In this document: positions 20,683 to 32,945 of the stretch, one piece after another
Position numbering within the stretch: position 1 is the first letter of the stretch
Layout: every line of letters starts with the position of its first letter
From: Edaphochlamys debaryana
Lineage: Eukaryota > Chlorophyta > Chlorophyceae > Chlamydomonadales
Direction of reading: 5' to 3'
Length of the DNA: 64,000 nucleotides
Assembly (NCBI GenBank): GCA_016858145.1
Contig: JAEHOE010000001.1
Coordinates: forward strand, 248,001-312,000
Program-made: the position numbers and the translations under genes
The notes under the pieces: model-generated
What the model saw: only the letters and a program-made list of their open reading frames with translations
Told to the model about the DNA's origin: nothing
Database searches by the model: none

Positions 20683-23462
20683 GTACCTGTCATAACCGTG
20701 CTCGTACAACGGTTACAACCACCTCGTGTGTGTTTCGCTGCCCTGCAATGATCCCCCCTTCCCCCCGCAGATGGTGAAACACGCTCGGGATCAGGCGTTA
20801 TCAGGCGAGCAGGCAGCCAGCAGCGCGGGGGGGGCAGCTGGGGTTGCACAGCAGGCCGACGAGGGTGCGGGCACGGAGGGGGATGAGGCAGAGGCCGTGG
20901 AGTCTGGGGGTGAGGTGGACACGCCCCCTGGAGAGGGGGCCGCGGCGCCGGCTGCTAAAGAGAGGCGGCACCGCGGCCCCAAGCGGGACAAGGACGAGCT
21001 GGGGCCGAGGCGGCAGCCAAGCGTGATAGAACAGCTGTCAAGCACCGCCTGCGTCTGGCGGCTGTTAAAGCTGCGCATACGGCCGAGGCCACCCATCCCA
21101 ACTCAGAGTGGGGTCCCGAAGCAGCACGGCTGCTGGGGGAGTGGCTGGCGGTGAACCCAGACGTGGAGCCACCAAAGAAGCCGGAAGAGCTGTGCCGGCG
21201 CTGGGCTGCGCGGCTGGAGCCCAACGGAGGGGCATCTGGGGTCCAGGACGCGCCACGCTCTGGGGCCCCACGGAAGGTGCCGGAGGCGAAAGCCCTGCTC
21301 GCACTAGCAATGGTGCTCGACAAGGCGCCCAGCAGCAAGGAGGCGATGCTGGCGGTCCCCGAGTTCAAGGATCTCCTGGACAGCTGCAGCGAGGCAAGAG
21401 GGGCTGGTCAGGGCGGGTGGAGAAGCAGAAGGGGGCATGGGGCAGCAAGCCTCAGCTGTTGCGGGTCTGGCCTGAAGCTTTCCCGCATCCCCCCGCCTTC
21501 CCCACAGGATCCCGCCGACCCCGTGAGCCTGAGGGCGCTGTGGGACGCCATGATGGAGTGTGAGCCAAGGCTGAGCAAGGCGCTGCTGGTGGAGTTCAAG
21601 AAGCCGCTGAAACCAGAGGTGATGAAGGCGCGCGTGGAGTGCGCAATCAAGTGGCTCCGCAAGGTGATGGGTTTGCGAGCGGACGAGGCCTTCCGGCTGC
21701 CCACCAGCGTGGAGGACCTGAAGCGCGGGCCCTGGGACTGGATCTCGCGCATCCTCCGGCGAGAGGCGGCGCGCGGGAGGGGACAGGGAGGGAGGGAGGG
21801 AGGGATAGTCGAGGGGAGAGAGGGAAGAGTCGAGCAAGGGAAAGCATGGGCCAGGAAGGTGTACAGGGGGCACAGGACGCTGGGGCAGCTGAGCAAGCAC
21901 GCATCAGGTTAACTACCTATCATGCTTATACCGTTTGTATTATTGCGGTGGAGCCAGGCGGGGCCCCGCCTCAGAGTGAGGCAAAGGGGGCTTGTCTGGC
22001 ATGTTGGCCCGCGTGGGATGGACATGTCCGAAGCCGTGACGAGGGGGTTAGCAGGGGAAACGCGTGTCACGACTGCTTATACGATATTGCTGCTGGTGGC
22101 GAAGTCGGGGGCTGATCCCCCTGGATAGCGGATGCGCGATTCCGTTGTGCGGGAGTCGGGGAGTGCGGGACGCGGGGGGAGGCGGGGCCCCGCGTGCCGA
22201 ACGGTCGCGGTGATGGTCGCCGCGTCAAGCCGCTTCTAACCGATGCTATGTGCTTATCTGCACACACCTGTAGTCATAACAGAGCGTGGACCCAGGTCGC
22301 CAGCTTTATCCAGAGCCCTCCGCGCAACGCCATCCTCGATTGCGCTAAGCTGGCGCCAGCTCAGAGCCTTCCGACAAGCCCCTCCGCGCTGCCGGAGACG
22401 CACAAGCGAGTTGGTGTCACTGAGACGTAGCCAGCGAGCTTACGGGCTTCGATCTAGCGAAGCTTTTGCTGCGAAACCGTGACGGGGCCGCTCGGCCTCA
22501 CTGCCTCCTAAAAGTCGTCGGAAACTTGGCTTTGCGGCTCGAGCCGTCTGTCGCGGCGCCGTGCTTAAAATGCGCTGTAGCTTGAGGGCTGAACACCACG
22601 TCTTCTATTGAGTAGGAAGGTAAGCTTGTGTGAGCGAGTGCGCGGAGTGGAAGCCTTAGGCCGACAGCGAGACGGCGCGCTCTGATGCGTGCCGGGGTCC
22701 ACCAACGTGCCTACCCCATGCCGCAGCGCCCATGCCGCCCCTAAGAAATGCTTACCCCCCGCAGTCCCCCCCGCGCACCAAGCAAGCTTACAGAGTCCCT
22801 GTGCATATGGGGGGAGCATGACAGGGGCTGGAGGCGGGGTGGGGAAAACCCTTGCCTTCCCCCTGCGGGCACGGTACCAGCACACACCCTCACCACAGGA
22901 TGCGCCCCCTCGGGCTCCGCAGCGCCCCCCGCGGCCACTCGCTTAAGGGCGATGGACGTGGGGCTTACAGGAGGTTGTGCTGCCAGGGAACTGTGTACGC
23001 CCAAGAGCGCGGGACTGGGCAAGGCCGGCCACATCGTGAGCGCGCCTTCCCAAGCGACCAGCCCAAGCCAGTAGAGCATTGCCTCGCCTTTTGTACGAAC
23101 GACACGCTGTGCAGTCCCTAGGTGCCGACCCTGGCTGTGCGAGCAAACGTACGGCAAACCTGTCTGGGCGCTAGAGGCCACGGCTGCAAGGTTTGAGCGG
23201 CTCATGCTGTAGGGAAGATGCAATTTTGATGCTTGGAAGACAAACGGGGCCCGCGCAGCGACTGCGAGGGTGCTCAAGTTTCCGAAGACTTTTAGGCGGT
23301 AGTGAGATGGCGCTCAGATTGTGCTGGGCGTGGCATGCCGTGCATGCCATGTGCGTGTCTGGCTCCCCGCCTGCCCCTGGCCCCCGCACCCCCTCCAGCC
23401 CCCCAGCCAGCACCAGCAACAAACTCTACAAACGCTAAACAACCCAAGCTTGGTTGACAGTT
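20683..23462 (+). repeat. Array unit 9 (full, 2780 bp)
   Basis: I found no difference from unit 8 at any of the marker sites checked. The ORF is frameshifted and the tract is gaggcaaaggggg. Confidence 0.95.
20771..21912 (+). pseudogene. Repeat-unit ORF, copy 9 (frameshifted)
   Basis: It has the same missing base near 21001 and an early stop at 21154. The C-terminal part stays open from 21151 to 21912. Confidence 0.6.
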
Positions 23463-26241
23463 GTACCTGTCATAACCGTGCTCGTACAACGGTTACAACC
23501 ACCTCGTGTGTGTTTCGCTGCCCTGCAATGATCCCCCCTTCCCCCCGCAGATGGTGAAACACGCTCGGGATCAGGCGTTATCAGGCGAGCAGGCAGCCAG
23601 CAGCGCGGGGGGGGCAGCTGGGGTTGCACAGCAGGCCGACGAGGGTGCGGGCACGGAGGGGGATGAGGCAGAGGCCGTGGAGTCTGGGGGTGAGGTGGAC
23701 ACGCCCCCTGGAGAGGGGGCCGCGGCGCCGGCTGCTAAAGAGAGGCGGCACCGCGGCCCCAAGCGGGACAAGGACGAGCTGGGGCCGAGGCGGCAGCCAA
23801 GCGTGATAGAACAGCTGTCAAGCACCGCCTGCGTCTGGCGGCTGTTAAAGCTGCGCATACGGCCGAGGCCACCCATCCCAACTCAGAGTGGGGTCCCGAA
23901 GCAGCACGGCTGCTGGGGGAGTGGCTGGCGGTGAACCCAGACGTGGAGCCACCAAAGAAGCCGGAAGAGCTGTGCCGGCGCTGGGCTGCGCGGCTGGAGC
24001 CCAACGGAGGGGCATCTGGGGTCCAGGACGCGCCACGCTCTGGGGCCCCACGGAAGGTGCCGGAGGCGAAAGCCCTGCTCGCACTAGCAATGGTGCTCGA
24101 CAAGGCGCCCAGCAGCAAGGAGGCGATGCTGGCGGTCCCCGAGTTCAAGGATCTCCTGGACAGCTGCAGCGAGGCAAGAGGGGCTGGTCAGGGCGGGTGG
24201 AGAAGCAGAAGGGGGCATGGGGCAGCAAGCCTCAGCTGTTGCGGGTCTGGCCTGAAGCTTTCCCGCATCCCCCCGCCTTCCCCACAGGATCCCGCCGACC
24301 CCGTGAGCCTGAGGGCGCTGTGGGACGCCATGATGGAGTGTGAGCCAAGGCTGAGCAAGGCGCTGCTGGTGGAGTTCAAGAAGCCGCTGAAACCAGAGGT
24401 GATGAAGGCGCGCGTGGAGTGCGCAATCAAGTGGCTCCGCAAGGTGATGGGTTTGCGAGCGGACGAGGCCTTCCGGCTGCCCACCAGCGTGGAGGACCTG
24501 AAGCGCGGGCCCTGGGACTGGATCTCGCGCATCCTCCGGCGAGAGGCGGCGCGCGGGAGGGGACAGGGAGGGAGGGAGGGAGGGATAGTCGAGGGGAGAG
24601 AGGGAAGAGTCGAGCAAGGGAAAGCATGGGCCAGGAAGGTGTACAGGGGGCACAGGACGCTGGGGCAGCTGAGCAAGCACGCATCAGGTTAACTACCTAT
24701 CATGCTTATACCGTTTGTATTATTGCGGTGGAGCCAGGCGGGGCCCCGCCTCAGAGTGAGGCAAGGGGGCTTGTCTGGCATGTTGGCCCGCGTGGGATGG
24801 ACATGTCCGAAGCCGTGACGAGGGGGTTAGCAGGGGAAACGCGTGTCACGACTGCTTATACGATATTGCTGCTGGTGGCGAAGTCGGGGGCTGATCCCCC
24901 TGGATAGCGGATGCGCGATTCCGTTGTGCGGGAGTCGGGGAGTGCGGGACGCGGGGGGAGGCGGGGCCCCGCGTGCCGAACGGTCGCGGTGATGGTCGCC
25001 GCGTCAAGCCGCTTCTAACCGATGCTATGTGCTTATCTGCACACACCTGTAGTCATAACAGAGCGTGGACCCAGGTCGCCAGCTTTATCCAGAGCCCTCC
25101 GCGCAACGCCATCCTCGATTGCGCTAAGCTGGCGCCAGCTCAGAGCCTTCCGACAAGCCCCTCCGCGCTGCCGGAGACGCACAAGCGAGTTGGTGTCACT
25201 GAGACGTAGCCAGCGAGCTTACGGGCTTCGATCTAGCGAAGCTTTTGCTGCGAAACCGTGACGGGGCCGCTCGGCCTCACTGCCTCCTAAAAGTCGTCGG
25301 AAACTTGGCTTTGCGGCTCGAGCCGTCTGTCGCGGCGCCGTGCTTAAAATGCGCTGTAGCTTGAGGGCTGAACACCACGTCTTCTATTGAGTAGGAAGGT
25401 AAGCTTGTGTGAGCGAGTGCGCGGAGTGGAAGCCTTAGGCCGACAGCGAGACGGCGCGCTCTGATGCGTGCCGGGGTCCACCAACGTGCCTACCCCATGC
25501 CGCAGCGCCCATGCCGCCCCTAAGAAATGCTTACCCCCCGCAGTCCCCCCCGCGCACCAAGCAAGCTTACAGAGTCCCTGTGCATATGGGGGGAGCATGA
25601 CAGGGGCTGGAGGCGGGGTGGGGAAAACCCTTGCCTTCCCCCTGCGGGCACGGTACCAGCACACACCCTCACCACAGGATGCGCCCCCTCGGGCTCCGCA
25701 GCGCCCCCCGCGGCCACTCGCTTAAGGGCGATGGACGTGGGGCTTACAGGAGGTTGTGCTGCCAGGGAACTGTGTACGCCCAAGAGCGCGGGACTGGGCA
25801 AGGCCGGCCACATCGTGAGCGCGCCTTCCCAAGCGACCAGCCCAAGCCAGTAGAGCATTGCCTCGCCTTTTGTACGAACGACACGCTGTGCAGTCCCTAG
25901 GTGCCGACCCTGGCTGTGCGAGCAAACGTACGGCAAACCTGTCTGGGCGCTAGAGGCCACGGCTGCAAGGTTTGAGCGGCTCATGCTGTAGGGAAGATGC
26001 AATTTTGATGCTTGGAAGACAAACGGGGCCCGCGCAGCGACTGCGAGGGTGCTCAAGTTTCCGAAGACTTTTAGGCGGTAGTGAGATGGCGCTCAGATTG
26101 TGCTGGGCGTGGCATGCCGTGCATGCCATGTGCGTGTCTGGCTCCCCGCCTGCCCCTGGCCCCCGCACCCCCTCCAGCCCCCCAGCCAGCACCAGCAACA
26201 AACTCTACAAACGCTAAACAACCCAAGCTTGGTTGACAGTT
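23463..26241 (+). repeat. Array unit 10 (full, 2779 bp)
   Basis: It has the right-end variant set but with gaggcaaggggg (one base shorter) near 24758, a state shared only with unit 12. Confidence 0.95.
23551..24692 (+). pseudogene. Repeat-unit ORF, copy 10 (frameshifted)
   Basis: It has the same missing base near 23781 and an early stop at 23934. The C-terminal part stays open from 23931 to 24692. Confidence 0.6.
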
Positions 26242-29021
26242 GTACCTGTCATAACCGTGCTCGTACAACGGTTACAACCACCTCGTGTGTGTTTCGCTGC
26301 CCTGCAATGATCCCCCCTTCCCCCCGCAGATGGTGAAACACGCTCGGGATCAGGCGTTATCAGGCGAGCAGGCAGCCAGCAGCGCGGGGGGGGCAGCTGG
26401 GGTTGCACAGCAGGCCGACGAGGGTGCGGGCACGGAGGGGGATGAGGCAGAGGCCGTGGAGTCTGGGGGTGAGGTGGACACGCCCCCTGGAGAGGGGGCC
26501 GCGGCGCCGGCTGCTAAAGAGAGGCGGCACCGCGGCCCCAAGCGGGACAAGGACGAGCTGGGGCCGAGGCGGCAGCCAAGCGTGATAGAACAGCTGTCAA
26601 GCACCGCCTGCGTCTGGCGGCTGTTAAAGCTGCGCATACGGCCGAGGCCACCCATCCCAACTCAGAGTGGGGTCCCGAAGCAGCACGGCTGCTGGGGGAG
26701 TGGCTGGCGGTGAACCCAGACGTGGAGCCACCAAAGAAGCCGGAAGAGCTGTGCCGGCGCTGGGCTGCGCGGCTGGAGCCCAACGGAGGGGCATCTGGGG
26801 TCCAGGACGCGCCACGCTCTGGGGCCCCACGGAAGGTGCCGGAGGCGAAAGCCCTGCTCGCACTAGCAATGGTGCTCGACAAGGCGCCCAGCAGCAAGGA
26901 GGCGATGCTGGCGGTCCCCGAGTTCAAGGATCTCCTGGACAGCTGCAGCGAGGCAAGAGGGGCTGGTCAGGGCGGGTGGAGAAGCAGAAGGGGGCATGGG
27001 GCAGCAAGCCTCAGCTGTTGCGGGTCTGGCCTGAAGCTTTCCCGCATCCCCCCGCCTTCCCCACAGGATCCCGCCGACCCCGTGAGCCTGAGGGCGCTGT
27101 GGGACGCCATGATGGAGTGTGAGCCAAGGCTGAGCAAGGCGCTGCTGGTGGAGTTCAAGAAGCCGCTGAAACCAGAGGTGATGAAGGCGCGCGTGGAGTG
27201 CGCAATCAAGTGGCTCCGCAAGGTGATGGGTTTGCGAGCGGACGAGGCCTTCCGGCTGCCCACCAGCGTGGAGGACCTGAAGCGCGGGCCCTGGGACTGG
27301 ATCTCGCGCATCCTCCGGCGAGAGGCGGCGCGCGGGAGGGGACAGGGAGGGAGGGAGGGAGGGATAGTCGAGGGGAGAGAGGGAAGAGTCGAGCAAGGGA
27401 AAGCATGGGCCAGGAAGGTGTACAGGGGGCACAGGACGCTGGGGCAGCTGAGCAAGCACGCATCAGGTTAACTACCTATCATGCTTATACCGTTTGTATT
27501 ATTGCGGTGGAGCCAGGCGGGGCCCCGCCTCAGAGTGAGGCAAAGGGGGCTTGTCTGGCATGTTGGCCCGCGTGGGATGGACATGTCCGAAGCCGTGACG
27601 AGGGGGTTAGCAGGGGAAACGCGTGTCACGACTGCTTATACGATATTGCTGCTGGTGGCGAAGTCGGGGGCTGATCCCCCTGGATAGCGGATGCGCGATT
27701 CCGTTGTGCGGGAGTCGGGGAGTGCGGGACGCGGGGGGAGGCGGGGCCCCGCGTGCCGAACGGTCGCGGTGATGGTCGCCGCGTCAAGCCGCTTCTAACC
27801 GATGCTATGTGCTTATCTGCACACACCTGTAGTCATAACAGAGCGTGGACCCAGGTCGCCAGCTTTATCCAGAGCCCTCCGCGCAACGCCATCCTCGATT
27901 GCGCTAAGCTGGCGCCAGCTCAGAGCCTTCCGACAAGCCCCTCCGCGCTGCCGGAGACGCACAAGCGAGTTGGTGTCACTGAGACGTAGCCAGCGAGCTT
28001 ACGGGCTTCGATCTAGCGAAGCTTTTGCTGCGAAACCGTGACGGGGCCGCTCGGCCTCACTGCCTCCTAAAAGTCGTCGGAAACTTGGCTTTGCGGCTCG
28101 AGCCGTCTGTCGCGGCGCCGTGCTTAAAATGCGCTGTAGCTTGAGGGCTGAACACCACGTCTTCTATTGAGTAGGAAGGTAAGCTTGTGTGAGCGAGTGC
28201 GCGGAGTGGAAGCCTTAGGCCGACAGCGAGACGGCGCGCTCTGATGCGTGCCGGGGTCCACCAACGTGCCTACCCCATGCCGCAGCGCCCATGCCGCCCC
28301 TAAGAAATGCTTACCCCCCGCAGTCCCCCCCGCGCACCAAGCAAGCTTACAGAGTCCCTGTGCATATGGGGGGAGCATGACAGGGGCTGGAGGCGGGGTG
28401 GGGAAAACCCTTGCCTTCCCCCTGCGGGCACGGTACCAGCACACACCCTCACCACAGGATGCGCCCCCTCGGGCTCCGCAGCGCCCCCCGCGGCCACTCG
28501 CTTAAGGGCGATGGACGTGGGGCTTACAGGAGGTTGTGCTGCCAGGGAACTGTGTACGCCCAAGAGCGCGGGACTGGGCAAGGCCGGCCACATCGTGAGC
28601 GCGCCTTCCCAAGCGACCAGCCCAAGCCAGTAGAGCATTGCCTCGCCTTTTGTACGAACGACACGCTGTGCAGTCCCTAGGTGCCGACCCTGGCTGTGCG
28701 AGCAAACGTACGGCAAACCTGTCTGGGCGCTAGAGGCCACGGCTGCAAGGTTTGAGCGGCTCATGCTGTAGGGAAGATGCAATTTTGATGCTTGGAAGAC
28801 AAACGGGGCCCGCGCAGCGACTGCGAGGGTGCTCAAGTTTCCGAAGACTTTTAGGCGGTAGTGAGATGGCGCTCAGATTGTGCTGGGCGTGGCATGCCGT
28901 GCATGCCATGTGCGTGTCTGGCTCCCCGCCTGCCCCTGGCCCCCGCACCCCCTCCAGCCCCCCAGCCAGCACCAGCAACAAACTCTACAAACGCTAAACA
29001 ACCCAAGCTTGGTTGACAGTT
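26242..29021 (+). repeat. Array unit 11 (full, 2780 bp)
   Basis: It has the right-end variant set with gaggcaaaggggg near 27537, as in units 7 to 9. Confidence 0.95.
26330..27471 (+). pseudogene. Repeat-unit ORF, copy 11 (frameshifted)
   Basis: It has the same missing base near 26560 and an early stop at 26713. The C-terminal part stays open from 26710 to 27471. Confidence 0.6.
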
Positions 29022-31800
29022 GTACCTGTCATAACCGTGCTCGTACAACGGTTACAACCACCTCGTGTGTGTTTCGCTGCCCTGCAATGATCCCCCCTTC
29101 CCCCCGCAGATGGTGAAACACGCTCGGGATCAGGCGTTATCAGGCGAGCAGGCAGCCAGCAGCGCGGGGGGGGCAGCTGGGGTTGCACAGCAGGCCGACG
29201 AGGGTGCGGGCACGGAGGGGGATGAGGCAGAGGCCGTGGAGTCTGGGGGTGAGGTGGACACGCCCCCTGGAGAGGGGGCCGCGGCGCCGGCTGCTAAAGA
29301 GAGGCGGCACCGCGGCCCCAAGCGGGACAAGGACGAGCTGGGGCCGAGGCGGCAGCCAAGCGTGATAGAACAGCTGTCAAGCACCGCCTGCGTCTGGCGG
29401 CTGTTAAAGCTGCGCATACGGCCGAGGCCACCCATCCCAACTCAGAGTGGGGTCCCGAAGCAGCACGGCTGCTGGGGGAGTGGCTGGCGGTGAACCCAGA
29501 CGTGGAGCCACCAAAGAAGCCGGAAGAGCTGTGCCGGCGCTGGGCTGCGCGGCTGGAGCCCAACGGAGGGGCATCTGGGGTCCAGGACGCGCCACGCTCT
29601 GGGGCCCCACGGAAGGTGCCGGAGGCGAAAGCCCTGCTCGCACTAGCAATGGTGCTCGACAAGGCGCCCAGCAGCAAGGAGGCGATGCTGGCGGTCCCCG
29701 AGTTCAAGGATCTCCTGGACAGCTGCAGCGAGGCAAGAGGGGCTGGTCAGGGCGGGTGGAGAAGCAGAAGGGGGCATGGGGCAGCAAGCCTCAGCTGTTG
29801 CGGGTCTGGCCTGAAGCTTTCCCGCATCCCCCCGCCTTCCCCACAGGATCCCGCCGACCCCGTGAGCCTGAGGGCGCTGTGGGACGCCATGATGGAGTGT
29901 GAGCCAAGGCTGAGCAAGGCGCTGCTGGTGGAGTTCAAGAAGCCGCTGAAACCAGAGGTGATGAAGGCGCGCGTGGAGTGCGCAATCAAGTGGCTCCGCA
30001 AGGTGATGGGTTTGCGAGCGGACGAGGCCTTCCGGCTGCCCACCAGCGTGGAGGACCTGAAGCGCGGGCCCTGGGACTGGATCTCGCGCATCCTCCGGCG
30101 AGAGGCGGCGCGCGGGAGGGGACAGGGAGGGAGGGAGGGAGGGATAGTCGAGGGGAGAGAGGGAAGAGTCGAGCAAGGGAAAGCATGGGCCAGGAAGGTG
30201 TACAGGGGGCACAGGACGCTGGGGCAGCTGAGCAAGCACGCATCAGGTTAACTACCTATCATGCTTATACCGTTTGTATTATTGCGGTGGAGCCAGGCGG
30301 GGCCCCGCCTCAGAGTGAGGCAAGGGGGCTTGTCTGGCATGTTGGCCCGCGTGGGATGGACATGTCCGAAGCCGTGACGAGGGGGTTAGCAGGGGAAACG
30401 CGTGTCACGACTGCTTATACGATATTGCTGCTGGTGGCGAAGTCGGGGGCTGATCCCCCTGGATAGCGGATGCGCGATTCCGTTGTGCGGGAGTCGGGGA
30501 GTGCGGGACGCGGGGGGAGGCGGGGCCCCGCGTGCCGAACGGTCGCGGTGATGGTCGCCGCGTCAAGCCGCTTCTAACCGATGCTATGTGCTTATCTGCA
30601 CACACCTGTAGTCATAACAGAGCGTGGACCCAGGTCGCCAGCTTTATCCAGAGCCCTCCGCGCAACGCCATCCTCGATTGCGCTAAGCTGGCGCCAGCTC
30701 AGAGCCTTCCGACAAGCCCCTCCGCGCTGCCGGAGACGCACAAGCGAGTTGGTGTCACTGAGACGTAGCCAGCGAGCTTACGGGCTTCGATCTAGCGAAG
30801 CTTTTGCTGCGAAACCGTGACGGGGCCGCTCGGCCTCACTGCCTCCTAAAAGTCGTCGGAAACTTGGCTTTGCGGCTCGAGCCGTCTGTCGCGGCGCCGT
30901 GCTTTAAAATGCGCTGTAGCTTGAGGGCTGAACACCACGTCTTCTATTGAGTAGGAAGGTAAGCTTGTGTGAGCGAGGTGCGCGGAGTGGAAGCCTTAGG
31001 CCGACAGCGAGACGGCGCGCTCTGATGCGTGCCGGGGTCCACCAACGTGCCTACCCCATGCCGCAGCGCCCATGCCGCCCCTAAGAAATGCTTACCCCCC
31101 GCAGTCCCCCCGCGCACCAAGCAAGCTTACAGAGTCCCTGTGCATATGGGGGGAGCATGACAGGGGCTGGAGGCGGGGTGGGAAAACCCTTGCCTTCCCC
31201 CTGCGGGCACGGTACCAGCACACACCCTCACCACAGGATGCGCCCCCCTCGGGCTCCGCAGCGCCCCCCGCGGCCACTCGCTTAAGGGCGATGGACGTGG
31301 GGCTTACAGGAGGTTGTGCTGCCAGGGAACTGTGTACGCCCAAGAGCGCGGGACTGGGCAAGGCCGGCCACATCGTGAGCGCGCCTTCCCAAGCGACCAG
31401 CCCAAGCCAGTAGAGCATTGCCTCGCCTTTGTACGAACGACACGCTGTGCAGTCCCTAGGTGCCGACCCTGGCTGTGCGAGCAAACGTACGGCAAACCTG
31501 TCTGGGCGCTAGAGGCCACGGCTGCAAGGTTTTGAGCGGCTCATGCTGTAGGGAAGATGCAATTTTGATGCTTGGAAGACAAACGGGGCCCGCGCAGCGA
31601 CTGCGAGGGTTGCTCAAGTTTCCGAAGACTTTTAGGCGGTAGTGAGATGGCGCTCAGATGTGCTGGCGTGGCATGCCGTGCATGCCATGTGCGTGTCTGG
31701 CTCCCCGCCTGCCCCTGGCCCCCGCACCCCCTCCAGCCCCCCAGCCAGCACCAGCAACAACTCTACAAACGCTAAACAACCCAAGCTTGGTTGACAGTTT
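29022..31800 (+). repeat. Array unit 12 (full, 2779 bp)
   Basis: The first half matches unit 10, including gaggcaaggggg near 30317. From about 30902 onward it carries many single-base length changes in homopolymers that no other unit has. Confidence 0.93.
29110..30251 (+). pseudogene. Repeat-unit ORF, copy 12 (frameshifted)
   Basis: It has the same missing base near 29340 and an early stop at 29493. The C-terminal part stays open from 29490 to 30251. This coding part is clean; the indel-rich stretch begins only about 650 bp further on. Confidence 0.6.
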
Positions 31801-32137
31801 GTACCTGTCATAACCGTGCTCGTACAACGGTTACAACCACCTCGTGTGTGTTTCGCTGCCCTGCAATGATCCCCCTTCCCCAGCAGATGCGAAACACGCT
31901 CGGGATCAGGCGTTATCAGGCGAGCAGGCAGCCAGCAGCGCGGGGGGGCAGCTGGGGTTGCACAGCAGGCCGACGAGGGTGCGGGCACGGAGGGGGATGA
32001 GGCAGAGCCGTGGCGTCTGGGGGTGAGGTGGACACGCCCCCTGGAGAGGGCCGCGGCGGCCGGCTGCCTAAAGAGAGGCGGCACCGCGGCCCCAAAGCGG
32101 ACAAGGACGAGCTGGGGCCGAGGCGCAGCCAAGCGTG
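31801..32137 (+). repeat. Array unit 13, truncated (337 bp)
   Basis: Similarity to the other units ends at aagcgtg (32131-32137), inside the ORF region. The copy is rich in small indels: the acceptor and start region reads cccagcagatgcg instead of ccccgcagatggtg. After 32137 the sequence is unrelated. Confidence 0.92.
31887..32137 (+). pseudogene. Repeat-unit ORF, copy 13 (truncated remnant)
   Basis: Only the N-terminal quarter of the ORF is present. It carries several extra indels (for example cccaaagcgg and aggcgcagcc) and is cut off at 32137. Confidence 0.6.
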
Positions 32138-32930
32138 GGGACGATGCGGGTTCGTCCAGGCCTTGCTGTACCTCGCTGGCAATGCTGCGCCAGTGGCTGA
32201 AGCCGGCTGCAGTTGGGCAGAGCTGGTCCCTGCTGCATGAGCCGCCGCCACCAGCACTGCTGTTTCTGCTTCCGCTGCCAGCGCCGCTGTCACCGCCGCC
32301 CTTGCCGCTGAGTGCCCCGGAGATTGCTGCTGGCTTGTCATTCACAACTCCTAGGGGCAGCCCCAGCGGCCGCACCCCCAGGTAGCTGAACAGCAGGTCG
32401 TCGGCCTCGCCTTGCGGCAACGCCAGCGGGGTGGCCATACCAGGGAGGGGAGGTGCTGGAGGCTCCCCTCGCGCTGCTGTTGCCACCGCCACCGCAGGGA
32501 GCCCAAGCGGGTCGGCTGCAGCCGGGGCGATGGCTTTGGGGGGCGCCGGCGGGTCGGCGCCGCGTGGTTGCTCTCGGGCGGTGGCCCCCGCGGCGCCTCT
32601 GCTGCCAAGGCTGATCTCGGTAGGCGGTTGCCGTTCGAGCGCAACGGCCCAGCTGCCGTTCAGGTAGACGGCGCCCGGAAGCGCGGTCCCGCGCGCCGCG
32701 TCGATAGCAAGGTCGCCGGAGCTCGCAGCTGTTGCCGCCGGCCGCCGCCACAGCTGGCTGGGAAGAAGTGCTCCAGCGTGTTCCATCAGCAGCAAACCAC
32801 GGCCAGCAGCCGTGATTCGGCTGAGCTCGGTGGAAGCGTGCAGGAACGCGACCGTTCTCGAGCGGCCGCAGCTCACGCGGCCGGCGGGCCCGAGCTCTGG
32901 GAGCTCGCAGCCATAAGCAGATATGCCTAG
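32138..32930 (-). CDS. Exon of an unidentified gene cut off by the array
   Basis: On the minus strand a strong 3' splice site (caccccttcccgcag) at about 32931-32945 opens an exon beginning LGISAYGCELPELGPAG. It stays open for about 264 codons until it meets the array at 32137. It includes a protein-like stretch (GLLLMEHAGALLPSQLW, LPGAVYLNGSWAVALERQP) followed by a Pro/Ala/Gly/Ser-rich part. I do not recognise the family. A possible upstream exon starts with an ATG at 33178 (MALDPPCYGPCPGC) but I could not join it in phase. The reading frame continues into array sequence without a stop, so the normal 3' part of the gene seems to be missing or displaced. It could also be a chance open frame in GC-rich DNA. 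Confidence 0.35.
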
Positions 32931-32945
32931 CTGCGGGAAGGGGTG

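Larger units (their letters stand above)
1..32137 (+). repeat. Tandem array of ~2.8-kb units (12 units plus a truncated 13th)
   Basis: The same sequence recurs head to tail. Using the motif gtacctgtcataacc as phase marker, units start at 1, 2789, 4774, 7562, 10350, 13138, 15925, 17903, 20683, 23463, 26242, 29022 and 31801. Full units are 2788 to 2779 bp long; two units (2 and 7) are about 0.8 kb shorter. Copies are nearly identical, differing at only a handful of sites plus the deletion. The left edge of the window cuts the array, so its true length is unknown. Each unit holds one ORF and about 1.5 kb of non-coding DNA with several palindromes, such as aggcggggccccgcct at 1282-1297, agctggcgccagct at 1674-1687 and a hairpin at 1772-1789. 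No rRNA, tRNA or telomere-like repeat was recognised in it. Subtelomeric or centromeric satellite are possible settings but cannot be decided here. Confidence 0.97.

Noticed and set aside
1..32137. Ribosomal DNA or 5S array
   Set aside because: I see no conserved rRNA segments or RNA polymerase III internal promoter, and the unit carries a protein ORF instead.
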